A stretch of 5,227 nt of DNA, taken from assembly GCA_964404095.1 (NCBI GenBank), contig CAYOIN010000027.1:1-5227 (forward strand), written 5' to 3'. This document shows positions 1-5,166 of this stretch, piece by piece. Both the position numbers and the translations under genes were made by a program. Under the pieces are notes generated by a model. It made no database searches. It was given only the letters and a program-made list of their open reading frames with translations, and was not told the origin of the DNA. This DNA is from CAZLQR01 sp964404095. GTDB taxonomy: Bacteria; Patescibacteriota; Microgenomatia; UBA1406; GWC2-37-13. The stretch's first letter is position 1. Each line of letters opens with the position of its first letter.

Positions 1-321
1 GAACTGGTTGATTACTTCGGTCGCTCGTGACAACCCCCATACCTCAAGCGCGGGTACCAAGAACACCACAAGCAGACTCCAGCGAACCACTTCCAGCAGT
101 ACTTCCTCCCACAGCTTTACCTCGGACTTATCCATCAACCTCGCAGACTGAAGTGCGTTCTCAAACTTAGCCATTGCAAATAATGACTGCAGTAGCCGTT
201 TGAGAAGATTTGAAACAATCAGTCCGATGACGAGAATGAGGAGTCCTGAAAAAAAGTTCGGAAGTCCATTCACTATACTTTTCCAGAAGCTGAACAGTAT
301 CGCGTTTAATGCGTCAAACAT
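1..321 (-). CDS. Membrane protein with mechanosensitive-channel-like TM helix (partial, C-terminus off the left edge)
   Basis: The frame opens at ATG 321 and stays open for 107 codons to the window edge, so the C-terminus is missing. This start is fixed by a very strong Shine-Dalgarno sequence 8 bases upstream. Two hydrophobic segments are visible: residues about 20-40 (LPNFFSGLLILVIGLIVSN), followed by basic KR, and about 80-97 (RWSLLVVFLVPALEVWGL). The first resembles the conserved TM helix found in MscS-related proteins, where a Leu-Pro-Asn entry precedes a glycine-containing helix and a basic exit. A charged amphipathic linker lies between them. Similar short proteins annotated as mechanosensitive-channel-like are, from memory, common in Patescibacteria. 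A role as an ion channel or envelope scaffold is inference, because the pore and MscS beta domains are not visible. It follows yraN by 17 bases and is probably co-transcribed and translationally coupled with it. Confidence 0.75.
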   Translation of the reverse strand, partial: MFDALNAILFSFWKSIVNGLPNFFSGLLILVIGLIVSNLLKRLLQSLFAMAKFENALQSARLMDKSEVKLWEEVLLEVVRWSLLVVFLVPALEVWGLSRATEVINQF

Positions 322-322
322 G

Positions 323-350
323 TATCTCACCTCCTTTCTTAGGTGAAATA
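323..350 (-). promoter_or_regulatory. SD-sequestering hairpin at the yraN / membrane-protein junction
   Basis: On the minus strand, TATTTCACCT (350-341) can pair with AGGTGAGATA (332-323) around the 8-base loop AAGAAAGG. This gives a 10-bp stem containing one G-U wobble. The left arm is the last three sense codons of yraN (Tyr-Phe-Thr) plus the first base of its stop. The right arm contains half of the downstream Shine-Dalgarno sequence and ends 1 base before the next ATG. A ribosome finishing yraN would melt the stem and free the SD, so this is the expected layout for translational coupling. The pairing is seen in the sequence; the regulatory role is inferred. Confidence 0.55.
327..337 (-). 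promoter_or_regulatory. Strong Shine-Dalgarno sequence of the membrane-protein gene
   Basis: The minus strand reads AAAGGAGGTGA, an 11-base uninterrupted complement to the consensus 3' tail of bacterial 16S rRNA. The GGAGG core ends 8 bases before ATG 321, which is ideal spacing. It decides the start of that gene. It also shows that this organism uses SD-led initiation even though four neighbouring genes show none. Confidence 0.9.
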
Positions 351-698
351 GTCATAGAGTGATATTGTCGCGCTGTTTGTTGATTCATCAAAGAGAATCG
401 ATATAACGCCGACTGAAAGTTTAGAGTCCTTTTTCCCCTTTTGCAAGGCGTATTTTTCTGCCAGTCGAAGAAGCTTCAGTTGCTTCCGTCGATCCACCGC
501 TTCGTATGGTTCTCCATACTGGAGCGAGCTGCGTGTCTTTACCTCAATAATAGTAAGGATGAGATTTTTTTCTGCGATGATATCGATCTCGCCGTCCGGT
601 AACCGTACATTTCGATCGATAATACTAAATCCCTTCTTACGCAGGAAGGTTACTGCAAGATCTTCTCCACGCTTGCCCAGTTGAAGAGTCTTTGACAT
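339..698 (-). CDS. yraN: YraN / UPF0102 family nuclease-fold protein
   Basis: The 119-residue protein matches the usual UPF0102 length and layout. The N-terminal helix is GKRGEDLAVTFLRKKGF (residues 8-24). It is followed by GEIDIIA (36-42) and EVKTR (52-56), the Asp...Glu-x-Lys signature of the PD-(D/E)XK restriction-endonuclease-like fold. The basic helix RRKQLKLLRLAEKYAL (70-85) corresponds to the family's Lys/Arg-rich motif. Glu37, Asp39, Glu52 and Lys54 are the likely catalytic residues. The C-terminal strand is slightly odd: SVGVISI stands where relatives usually have an Arg-Phe-Asp-Val type segment. The cellular role of the family is not firmly known; DNA processing is inferred from the fold. 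The gene commonly lies next to rplS, as here, with 32 bases between them. There is no SD upstream of ATG 698, but a -10-like element ends 6 bases before it. The start agrees with the family N-terminus. Confidence 0.93.
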   Translation of the reverse strand: MSKTLQLGKRGEDLAVTFLRKKGFSIIDRNVRLPDGEIDIIAEKNLILTIIEVKTRSSLQYGEPYEAVDRRKQLKLLRLAEKYALQKGKKDSKLSVGVISILFDESTNSATISLYDYFT

Positions 699-704
699 AC
701 CACA

Positions 705-713
705 AGTGTAGCA
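705..713 (-). promoter_or_regulatory. Putative extended -10 promoter for leaderless yraN mRNA
   Basis: The minus strand reads TGC-TACACT with TACACT at 710-705, then six bases, then ATG 698. The hexamer matches TATAAT at four of six positions and carries the extended TGn element. With usual spacing, transcription starts at the A of ATG. No convincing -35 lies 16-18 bases upstream and there is no SD. On its own this is the weakest of the four such sites; the identical placement at the neighbouring genes is what supports it. Confidence 0.45.
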
Positions 714-730
714 GGATGACTGAACTGAGT

Positions 731-1063
731 TTATGATCTCTTGAAGATCTTCTTTCGGAGGTTCTGGTCAGAAAGACCACGCACAAAGTAGGCTTTTGCT
801 TTTTGGAACTTCGCCTTCTTTGCGAGTTTGATATCTGAGATAAACGGTGAGCTCAGGGGGATAATGCGCTCGACACCAATCCCAGATCGTGTGATTCTTC
901 GCGCGGTGATCATCTTTGCAGCTTCGGTTGCACCACGGAACTTAATAAGCATTCCAGAAAACTTCTGGATTCTCTCCTTATTTCCTTCCTTGATTCGGTA
1001 GAAGATATCAAGCATGTCGCCGATTGCGAAGCTCTTATCTTTGTAGGTAATGCTGTTTGCCAT
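731..1063 (-). CDS. rplS: 50S ribosomal protein L19
   Basis: The protein has 110 residues, near the usual L19 length (about 115). Conserved L19 segments appear in order: GDMLDIFYRIKEGNKERIQKF (15-35, the SH3-like barrel core), GMLIKFRG (37-44), RRITRSGIGVERIIPLSSP (55-73) and KAKAYFVR (88-95). L19 sits at the interface of the 30S and 50S subunits. Two parts differ from textbook L19. KMITARRIT (50-58) replaces the common TFTVRKIS-like strand. The C-terminus after residue 95 reads GLSDQNLRKKIFKRS instead of the usual Gly-Lys-Ala-Ala-Arg-Ile-Lys-Glu type tail. The usual partners rpsP, rimM and trmD are absent here; pyrG lies upstream and yraN downstream. ATG 1063 is the family start. It has no SD, but a perfect TATAAT ends six bases before it, suggesting its own leaderless transcript in addition to read-through from topA-pyrG. 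Confidence 0.96.
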   Translation of the reverse strand: MANSITYKDKSFAIGDMLDIFYRIKEGNKERIQKFSGMLIKFRGATEAAKMITARRITRSGIGVERIIPLSSPFISDIKLAKKAKFQKAKAYFVRGLSDQNLRKKIFKRS

Positions 1064-1069
1064 GGTTAA

Positions 1070-1078
1070 ATTATAGCA
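1070..1078 (-). promoter_or_regulatory. Extended -10 promoter for leaderless rplS mRNA
   Basis: The minus strand reads TGC-TATAAT with TATAAT at 1075-1070, a perfect extended -10. Six bases (TTAACC) separate it from ATG 1063, so +1 falls on the A of the start codon. It lies wholly within the 33-base gap after the pyrG stop. No good -35 is seen, which extended -10 promoters can tolerate. There is no SD upstream of the ATG. Confidence 0.75.
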
Positions 1079-1096
1079 TACACTCGCCCAATTTGA

Positions 1097-2725
1097 CTAC
1101 TTTGTAGCGTGTTTTGCCGCTGCACCAATGAACGCGGTGAAGATAGGATGAGGGTCAAGCGGGCGACTACTGTACTCTGGATGGCCCTGTGTACCGATAT
1201 AAAAGGGGTGCATATCTTGCTTGAGCTCGATAATTTCCACAAGGTTCTCAGCCTTAGAGCGACCACTGATGACGAGACCGTTCTTCTCAAACTCGTCCGC
1301 GTACTCATTATTAAATTCATAGCGATGGCGATGTCGAATGACAACCGAATCCTTTTTATAGATTTCGTGTGCAAGCGTATTCTTCTTTATCTTCTCCTCC
1401 CAGCCTCCAAGTCGCATTGTTCCCCCGTACGCGCGTTTGGCAATAAGTGATTTCTGGTTCTCGATGATATGAATCACGGGATGTTTTGATTTCTCATCAT
1501 TTTCGGTCGTGTTTGCATCTTTGTAACCGAGGATGTCTCGGGCAAAGGAGATTACTGCCAACTGCATCCCGTAGCAGAGACCAAGATACGGAATCTTGTT
1601 CTTTCGAGCGTAACTAGCAGCGGCGATCATACCTTCGGATCCTCGATCGCCCCATCCAATCGGGACGATAATACCATCTGGCGTACCGATGATTTCTTCG
1701 CCCTGCTTCTCTACCTTTTCAGCATTGATGGTGTTTACGGTGATCTCAACATTCTCACTCCAGCCTGCATGGTCGATCGCATCGAAGAGTGCAGCATAGG
1801 CATCCTTCAGTTGATAGTTTCCAGTTCCGAAGTACTTACCTACGATCGCGATCTCAACTTTTTTGGTTTTTGGTTTCTTTATCGTTGAGACGAGAGCTTT
1901 CCACTCTGTTAAATCAGGCTTTTTTACCTTCAGTCCAAGCTTCTCCATGATTCGCTTCTCGAGCCCTTGCTCAGAGAGGATGAGCGGGATTTCGTATACA
2001 TGCGGGACATCGGGATTCGAGATAATATCTTCGGGGTGCATGTTGCAAAAGAGTGCAAACCGATCCTTTCGTCGCTGATCAAGTGACTGTTTTGATCGTG
2101 CAATAATGAAGTCCGGCTGGATTCCCATCGAGTTGAGGGTTCGTACTGAAAGCTGCGTTGGCTTCGTCTTTGGCTCACCAAGATGGCTCGGTCGTGGAAC
2201 ATAGCTTACATGGATATGTACGACGTCGCCAGGGTGCTTCAGGGTGAGGATGCGAGATGCTTCGTAGTAAAATACATTTTGATACTCACCCGCCGTACCT
2301 CCAAGTTCGATGAGGACGATGTCGGCATTGTGTTTCTTTCCAGCGTGCTGAATTCGAGAGATGATTTCGTTGGTGATGTGTGGAATTGCTTCAACATCCT
2401 CACCGTGATACTCAAATCGTCGCTCTCGATCAATAACGGTCTTGTAGACCTGGCCGAGGGTCATGAAGTTATCCTTCCCCATGTTCTCACCAAGAATTTT
2501 TTCATAAGTGCCAAGATCCATATCTGCCTCGGTCCCGTCCTCACAGAGGAATGGATCACCGTGTTCAATGGGGTTGATGGTGCCTGCGTCTACATTGAGG
2601 TAGTTCTCACATTTGATGGGGGTGACTCGATAACCTGCGTTTTTAAGAAGAAGTCCGACCGATGCAGAAGTGAGGCCCTTTCCTATGCCCGAGATGACGC
2701 CTCCTGATACAAAAATGTACTTCAT
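1097..2725 (-). CDS. pyrG: CTP synthase (glutamine-hydrolysing)
   Basis: CTP synthase converts UTP to CTP using ATP and ammonia released from glutamine. The 542 residues match the usual length. The synthetase domain (about 1-265) shows the P-loop SGGVISGIGKG (7-17), EADMDLG with likely Mg2+ ligand Asp70, IELGGTAGEYQN with likely ligand Glu140, and KTKPTQ (186-191). The class I glutamine amidotransferase domain (about 288-540) has VPIGWGDRG (354-362), LGLCYGMQ with nucleophile Cys384, RHRHRYE (464-470) and GHPE with His515 and Glu517. All core catalytic residues are therefore present. Unusual for the family are GEYQN where Escherichia coli has GDIES, PIGWG for PGGFG, CYGMQ for CLGMQ and TQGHPE for CQFHPE. 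Several of these recall the Patescibacteria version. ATG 2725 overlaps the topA stop as ATGA and has only a weak SD-like sequence, so translation is probably coupled to topA. The stop is TAG. Confidence 0.97.
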   Translation of the reverse strand: MKYIFVSGGVISGIGKGLTSASVGLLLKNAGYRVTPIKCENYLNVDAGTINPIEHGDPFLCEDGTEADMDLGTYEKILGENMGKDNFMTLGQVYKTVIDRERRFEYHGEDVEAIPHITNEIISRIQHAGKKHNADIVLIELGGTAGEYQNVFYYEASRILTLKHPGDVVHIHVSYVPRPSHLGEPKTKPTQLSVRTLNSMGIQPDFIIARSKQSLDQRRKDRFALFCNMHPEDIISNPDVPHVYEIPLILSEQGLEKRIMEKLGLKVKKPDLTEWKALVSTIKKPKTKKVEIAIVGKYFGTGNYQLKDAYAALFDAIDHAGWSENVEITVNTINAEKVEKQGEEIIGTPDGIIVPIGWGDRGSEGMIAAASYARKNKIPYLGLCYGMQLAVISFARDILGYKDANTTENDEKSKHPVIHIIENQKSLIAKRAYGGTMRLGGWEEKIKKNTLAHEIYKKDSVVIRHRHRYEFNNEYADEFEKNGLVISGRSKAENLVEIIELKQDMHPFYIGTQGHPEYSSRPLDPHPIFTAFIGAAAKHATK

Positions 2726-4770
2726 GCCTTCACTAATTTGTTCCAGCCAAACTCAACATAATCACATTTCGGATAGTTTGAGCAGCCGTAGAACTTTCGT
2801 TTTGCTTTAGAATATCTTACCACAACATTCCCACCACATTTAGGGCATTTTCTGTCCTTAACGACATAGAGAAATGGCTTGGTGAACTTACAGTCAGGAT
2901 ACCCAGAACAGGCATAAAACTTGCCAAACTTTGAGAACCGAATCTGGAGTGGCTTTCCGCAGTTGGGACAAGGTACTGCATCCTCTTCCTTTACCTCTAT
3001 CTTTTCGGTATTCTGCTCCTGCTTTGTGAGAATCTCAGCAAATGGAGTATAGAATCCCCTGAGAACATCTAATAGCTTCTGTGTCCCTTCTGCAATGTCG
3101 TCAAGGCTCTGCTCAAGCTTTGCAGTAAAGTCGATGCTGAACAGTGTCTCAAACGCTGATGAGAGATAATCACTAATTGCGGTTCCAAGGCTCGTTGGTT
3201 TGAGATAGCGTCCATCCTTGTCGACATATGCTTTTTCAACGAGAAGTGAGATGATCGGCGCATAGGTTGACGGGCGGCCAATCCCGTTTTCCTCGAGGGT
3301 CTTGATGAGCGAAGCTTCACTGTAACGGTACGGCGGTCGGGCTTCCTTTGACTCTACGTTGAGCTCCTTCAGTTCAGCCGCACTCCCCTTCTGAACAGTA
3401 AGTCCTTCAGCATGCTTCTTACTAAACTCGGGTGAAAGGACACGTAAAAAGCCATCGAATACGACCTTCTGTGCTTCAGACTCAAATACATACCCCTTTG
3501 ATCCGGTGAGGGTAAGTTTGTACTGAATGAGCGATGCTTCCTTCATCTGTGTGGCGAGTGCTCGATTATAGATGAGCTCGTAGATCATCTGCTGATTCTT
3601 ATTCAACTTCTTTTCCTTTGCAACGACCGTTGGGGTATTCTCGATTCTCGTTGGTCGAATAGCCTCATGCGCTTCCTGTGCAGAGGCCGACTTTGTTTTG
3701 TAGCCTCGTGGCTTTTCAAGTGCATACTCTTTGCCATAGGTCTCTGCAATGTAGTCCTTAGCTCGGAAAACGTAGCTTGCCGAAAGATTGAAGGAGTCGG
3801 TTCTATGGTAGGTGATTAAGCCACGCTCATAGAGATCCTGTGCGATGCGCATAACGATCTTGGAGCTAAGACCATAGCGATTAATTGCGTCCTGTTGCAG
3901 GAGTGAGGTAGTAAACGGTGGAGGCGGATAGCGGACCGCATCTGATTCGGACACATCGGTGACAGTGTAGTGATCATCGGTCATTTCAGTTCGTAGCTTC
4001 TCCATTTCGTCCGCGGACTTGAGACCTTTTGTGTAGGTGTACTCACCCGAAAATAGCTTAATTGTTTTCTTCTCTTCGGTTGGTGTTTCATTGATTCGAA
4101 CCAACTTCGCTGTAAGCTCGTGGGAGTCAGCATTGAACAGGCCAGATACAACAGCAAACTGATCCTTCGGGAATGCGAGAACCTCCTTTTCTCGCTCCAC
4201 AACAAATCGCAATGCAACGGTCTGAACGCGACCAGCAGAGAGCCAGTTTTTGGACAGTTTCTTCCAGAGAAGGGGCGAGAGCTTGTATCCAACAATACGA
4301 TCGAGAATACGCCGTGCTTGCTGCGCCTTCACGAGATCGAGTCGCAGTTCATCGGTATGTTCGAGCGCCTCTTTGAGTGCTTTTGGTGTAATTTCATGAA
4401 AGATAATTCTTCGAACTTTCTTTTTGGATTTTTCAGGCGTAATTTCTGGCCAATCCTCATTAAGAAAGTCGAGGATGTAGGCTACATGGTACGATATCGA
4501 CTCTCCTTCACGGTCTGGATCTGTCGCGAGGATGATTTCATCATGTTCCTTTGCCAGCTTTTTGAGTTCGGTAACAACCTTACTCTTGTTCGACATGATT
4601 TCATACTTCGGCTTAAAATCGTGCTCGAGATCGATACTTAAACTTTCTTTTGGTAAGTCTCTGAAGTGGCCCAGTGTTGCGAATACAAAGTAATCGGTCT
4701 TATTCTCGGCTTTCAGAATGCGGTTGAAGGTGCGTGCCTTCGTCGGTGACTCAACAACAATCAGTGGCAT
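2722..4770 (-). CDS. topA: DNA topoisomerase I (type IA)
   Basis: This enzyme relaxes negative supercoils by cutting and resealing one DNA strand. At 682 residues it is compact compared with Escherichia coli TopA (865). The TOPRIM domain has VVESPTKA with Glu7 and ATDPDREGE with Asp84, Asp86 and Glu88, the metal-binding acidic residues. ARRILDRIVGY (152-162) and SAGRVQTVALR (178-188) follow. The active-site tyrosine is Tyr321 in GLITYHRTDS, with Arg323 beside it; His322 replaces the methionine of E. coli. EAHEAIRPT (366-374) and GIGRPSTYA (496-504) are also typical. The C-terminus holds two four-cysteine zinc ribbons: Cys601/604/621/627 and Cys642/645/663/669. The start MPLIVVESPTKA is the family N-terminus. 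It has no SD, but TATAAT ends five bases upstream. The TGA stop overlaps the pyrG start, placing both genes in one operon. Confidence 0.98.
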   Translation of the reverse strand: MPLIVVESPTKARTFNRILKAENKTDYFVFATLGHFRDLPKESLSIDLEHDFKPKYEIMSNKSKVVTELKKLAKEHDEIILATDPDREGESISYHVAYILDFLNEDWPEITPEKSKKKVRRIIFHEITPKALKEALEHTDELRLDLVKAQQARRILDRIVGYKLSPLLWKKLSKNWLSAGRVQTVALRFVVEREKEVLAFPKDQFAVVSGLFNADSHELTAKLVRINETPTEEKKTIKLFSGEYTYTKGLKSADEMEKLRTEMTDDHYTVTDVSESDAVRYPPPPFTTSLLQQDAINRYGLSSKIVMRIAQDLYERGLITYHRTDSFNLSASYVFRAKDYIAETYGKEYALEKPRGYKTKSASAQEAHEAIRPTRIENTPTVVAKEKKLNKNQQMIYELIYNRALATQMKEASLIQYKLTLTGSKGYVFESEAQKVVFDGFLRVLSPEFSKKHAEGLTVQKGSAAELKELNVESKEARPPYRYSEASLIKTLEENGIGRPSTYAPIISLLVEKAYVDKDGRYLKPTSLGTAISDYLSSAFETLFSIDFTAKLEQSLDDIAEGTQKLLDVLRGFYTPFAEILTKQEQNTEKIEVKEEDAVPCPNCGKPLQIRFSKFGKFYACSGYPDCKFTKPFLYVVKDRKCPKCGGNVVVRYSKAKRKFYGCSNYPKCDYVEFGWNKLVKA

Positions 4771-4775
4771 ATCAT

Positions 4776-4781
4776 ATTATA
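4776..4781 (-). promoter_or_regulatory. -10 promoter element for leaderless topA mRNA
   Basis: A perfect TATAAT reads on the minus strand at 4781-4776, five bases before ATG 4770. Transcription would start at or within a base of the ATG. No TGn extension and no clear -35 are present. No SD precedes topA. The short inverted repeat ATCAT / ATGAT (4771-4775 and 4783-4787) flanks the element and could bind a regulator, but at 5 bp it may be chance. Confidence 0.65.
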
Positions 4782-4811
4782 AATGATGAATTAGCAAATA
4801 AGAGCAGGCTG

Positions 4812-4839
4812 TTGACAATGGTCATGTCCTTGCTATGAT
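4812..4839 (+). promoter_or_regulatory. Consensus sigma70-type promoter for the divergent arginine-rich gene
   Basis: A perfect -35 TTGACA (4812-4817), a 16-base spacer ending in TGC, and a -10 TATGAT (4834-4839) make an extended, near-consensus promoter. Six bases follow before ATG 4846, which puts +1 on the A of ATG. This is the strongest promoter in the window. It is the main evidence that the short downstream ORF is a real gene with a leaderless mRNA. Confidence 0.85.
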
Positions 4840-4845
4840 GTCCTT
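4824..4845 (+). repeat. Direct repeat ATGTCCTT flanking the -10 element
   Basis: ATGTCCTT occurs at 4824-4831 and again at 4838-4845, a 14-base period. The first copy lies in the -35/-10 spacer. The second overlaps the end of the -10 and runs to the ATG. It could be a tandem operator or a small duplication; chance is possible for an 8-base repeat. Confidence 0.4.
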
Positions 4846-5157
4846 ATGGAACGAAGCAGATACTGGGCAGAGAGTGTTGGAACCCGTATGCCAAGGCGTG
4901 AACGACATCCGGCAAGGAGAGTATATCTGAGCGGATCGAGTAACCGACTCGCAATTGAATTTTCCGATAGAGATCGGAAAGGAAAACCTGAGAAGGTAGT
5001 TCGGGTCACTACTCCAAACGCACACTTCACCAAACAGAGACTTTTTCCGGCCAATCGACAAGGAATACGAGAGATGCGAGCGCACCTGAGCAACAACAAT
5101 CTTCCCCCTTTTCGGTTTGCTGGGCATAGAGTTCGAGCTGTACGACTTGCGAAATAA
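4846..5157 (+). CDS. Small arginine-rich protein of unknown function
   Basis: I do not recognise this 103-residue protein. It is strongly basic: 20 Arg and 5 Lys against 8 Asp/Glu, with no cysteine. No signal peptide or transmembrane segment is seen. The first 35 residues are rich in Arg, Ser and Pro. The middle (residues 26-55) alternates hydrophobic and polar residues, as in beta strands (RLAIEF, KVVRVTT). The C-terminus is basic again (RFAGHRVRAVRLAK). Such charge suggests nucleic-acid or ribosome binding, but that is inference. Support for its being real is the near-consensus promoter ending six bases before ATG 4846, the same placement as at the certain genes topA and rplS. It diverges from topA across 75 bases, so the two could share regulation. 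Overlapping minus-strand frames here lack any promoter or family resemblance. Confidence 0.7.
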   Translation: MERSRYWAESVGTRMPRRERHPARRVYLSGSSNRLAIEFSDRDRKGKPEKVVRVTTPNAHFTKQRLFPANRQGIREMRAHLSNNNLPPFRFAGHRVRAVRLAK

Positions 5158-5162
5158 GTCGT
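5142..5162. terminator. Possible hairpin between convergent genes
   Basis: ACGACTT (5142-5148) and AAGTCGT (5156-5162) form a perfect 7-bp stem with a 7-base loop spanning the stop codon of the plus-strand gene. It lies just past the stop of the minus-strand frame ending at 5167, so it could serve both directions. Neither side has a T-run, so it is at best a weak intrinsic terminator. Confidence 0.3.
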
Positions 5163-5166
5163 GTGA

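Noticed and set aside
743..752. Perfect 10-base palindrome GAAGATCTTC
   Set aside because: It lies inside the rplS C-terminal codons and has no unpaired loop. It is more likely a by-product of Lys/Ile/Phe codons than a site.
1091..1105. Small inverted repeat CTAC-TTT-GTAG at the pyrG stop, considered as a terminator
   Set aside because: The stem is only 4 bp with no T-run, and the downstream promoter suffices to explain the gap.
2183..2707. A 174-codon plus-strand open frame opposite pyrG
   Set aside because: It lies entirely antisense to the unmistakable CTP synthase gene, has no promoter or SD, and its translation resembles no family.
2722..2725. Possibility that UGA is recoded (as in SR1/Gracilibacteria) so that topA reads through
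   Set aside because: topA ends at a natural length after its second zinc ribbon, pyrG starts in the ATGA overlap, and tryptophan and glycine use standard codons throughout.
4120..4641. A 173-codon plus-strand open frame opposite topA
   Set aside because: It is antisense to well-conserved topoisomerase motifs and has no initiation signals, so it is a shadow of topA codon bias.
4822..5127. Minus-strand open frames (about 88-101 codons) opposite the arginine-rich gene
   Set aside because: They have no promoter or SD, and the longer one runs through the divergent promoter. The plus-strand frame has near-consensus promoter support.
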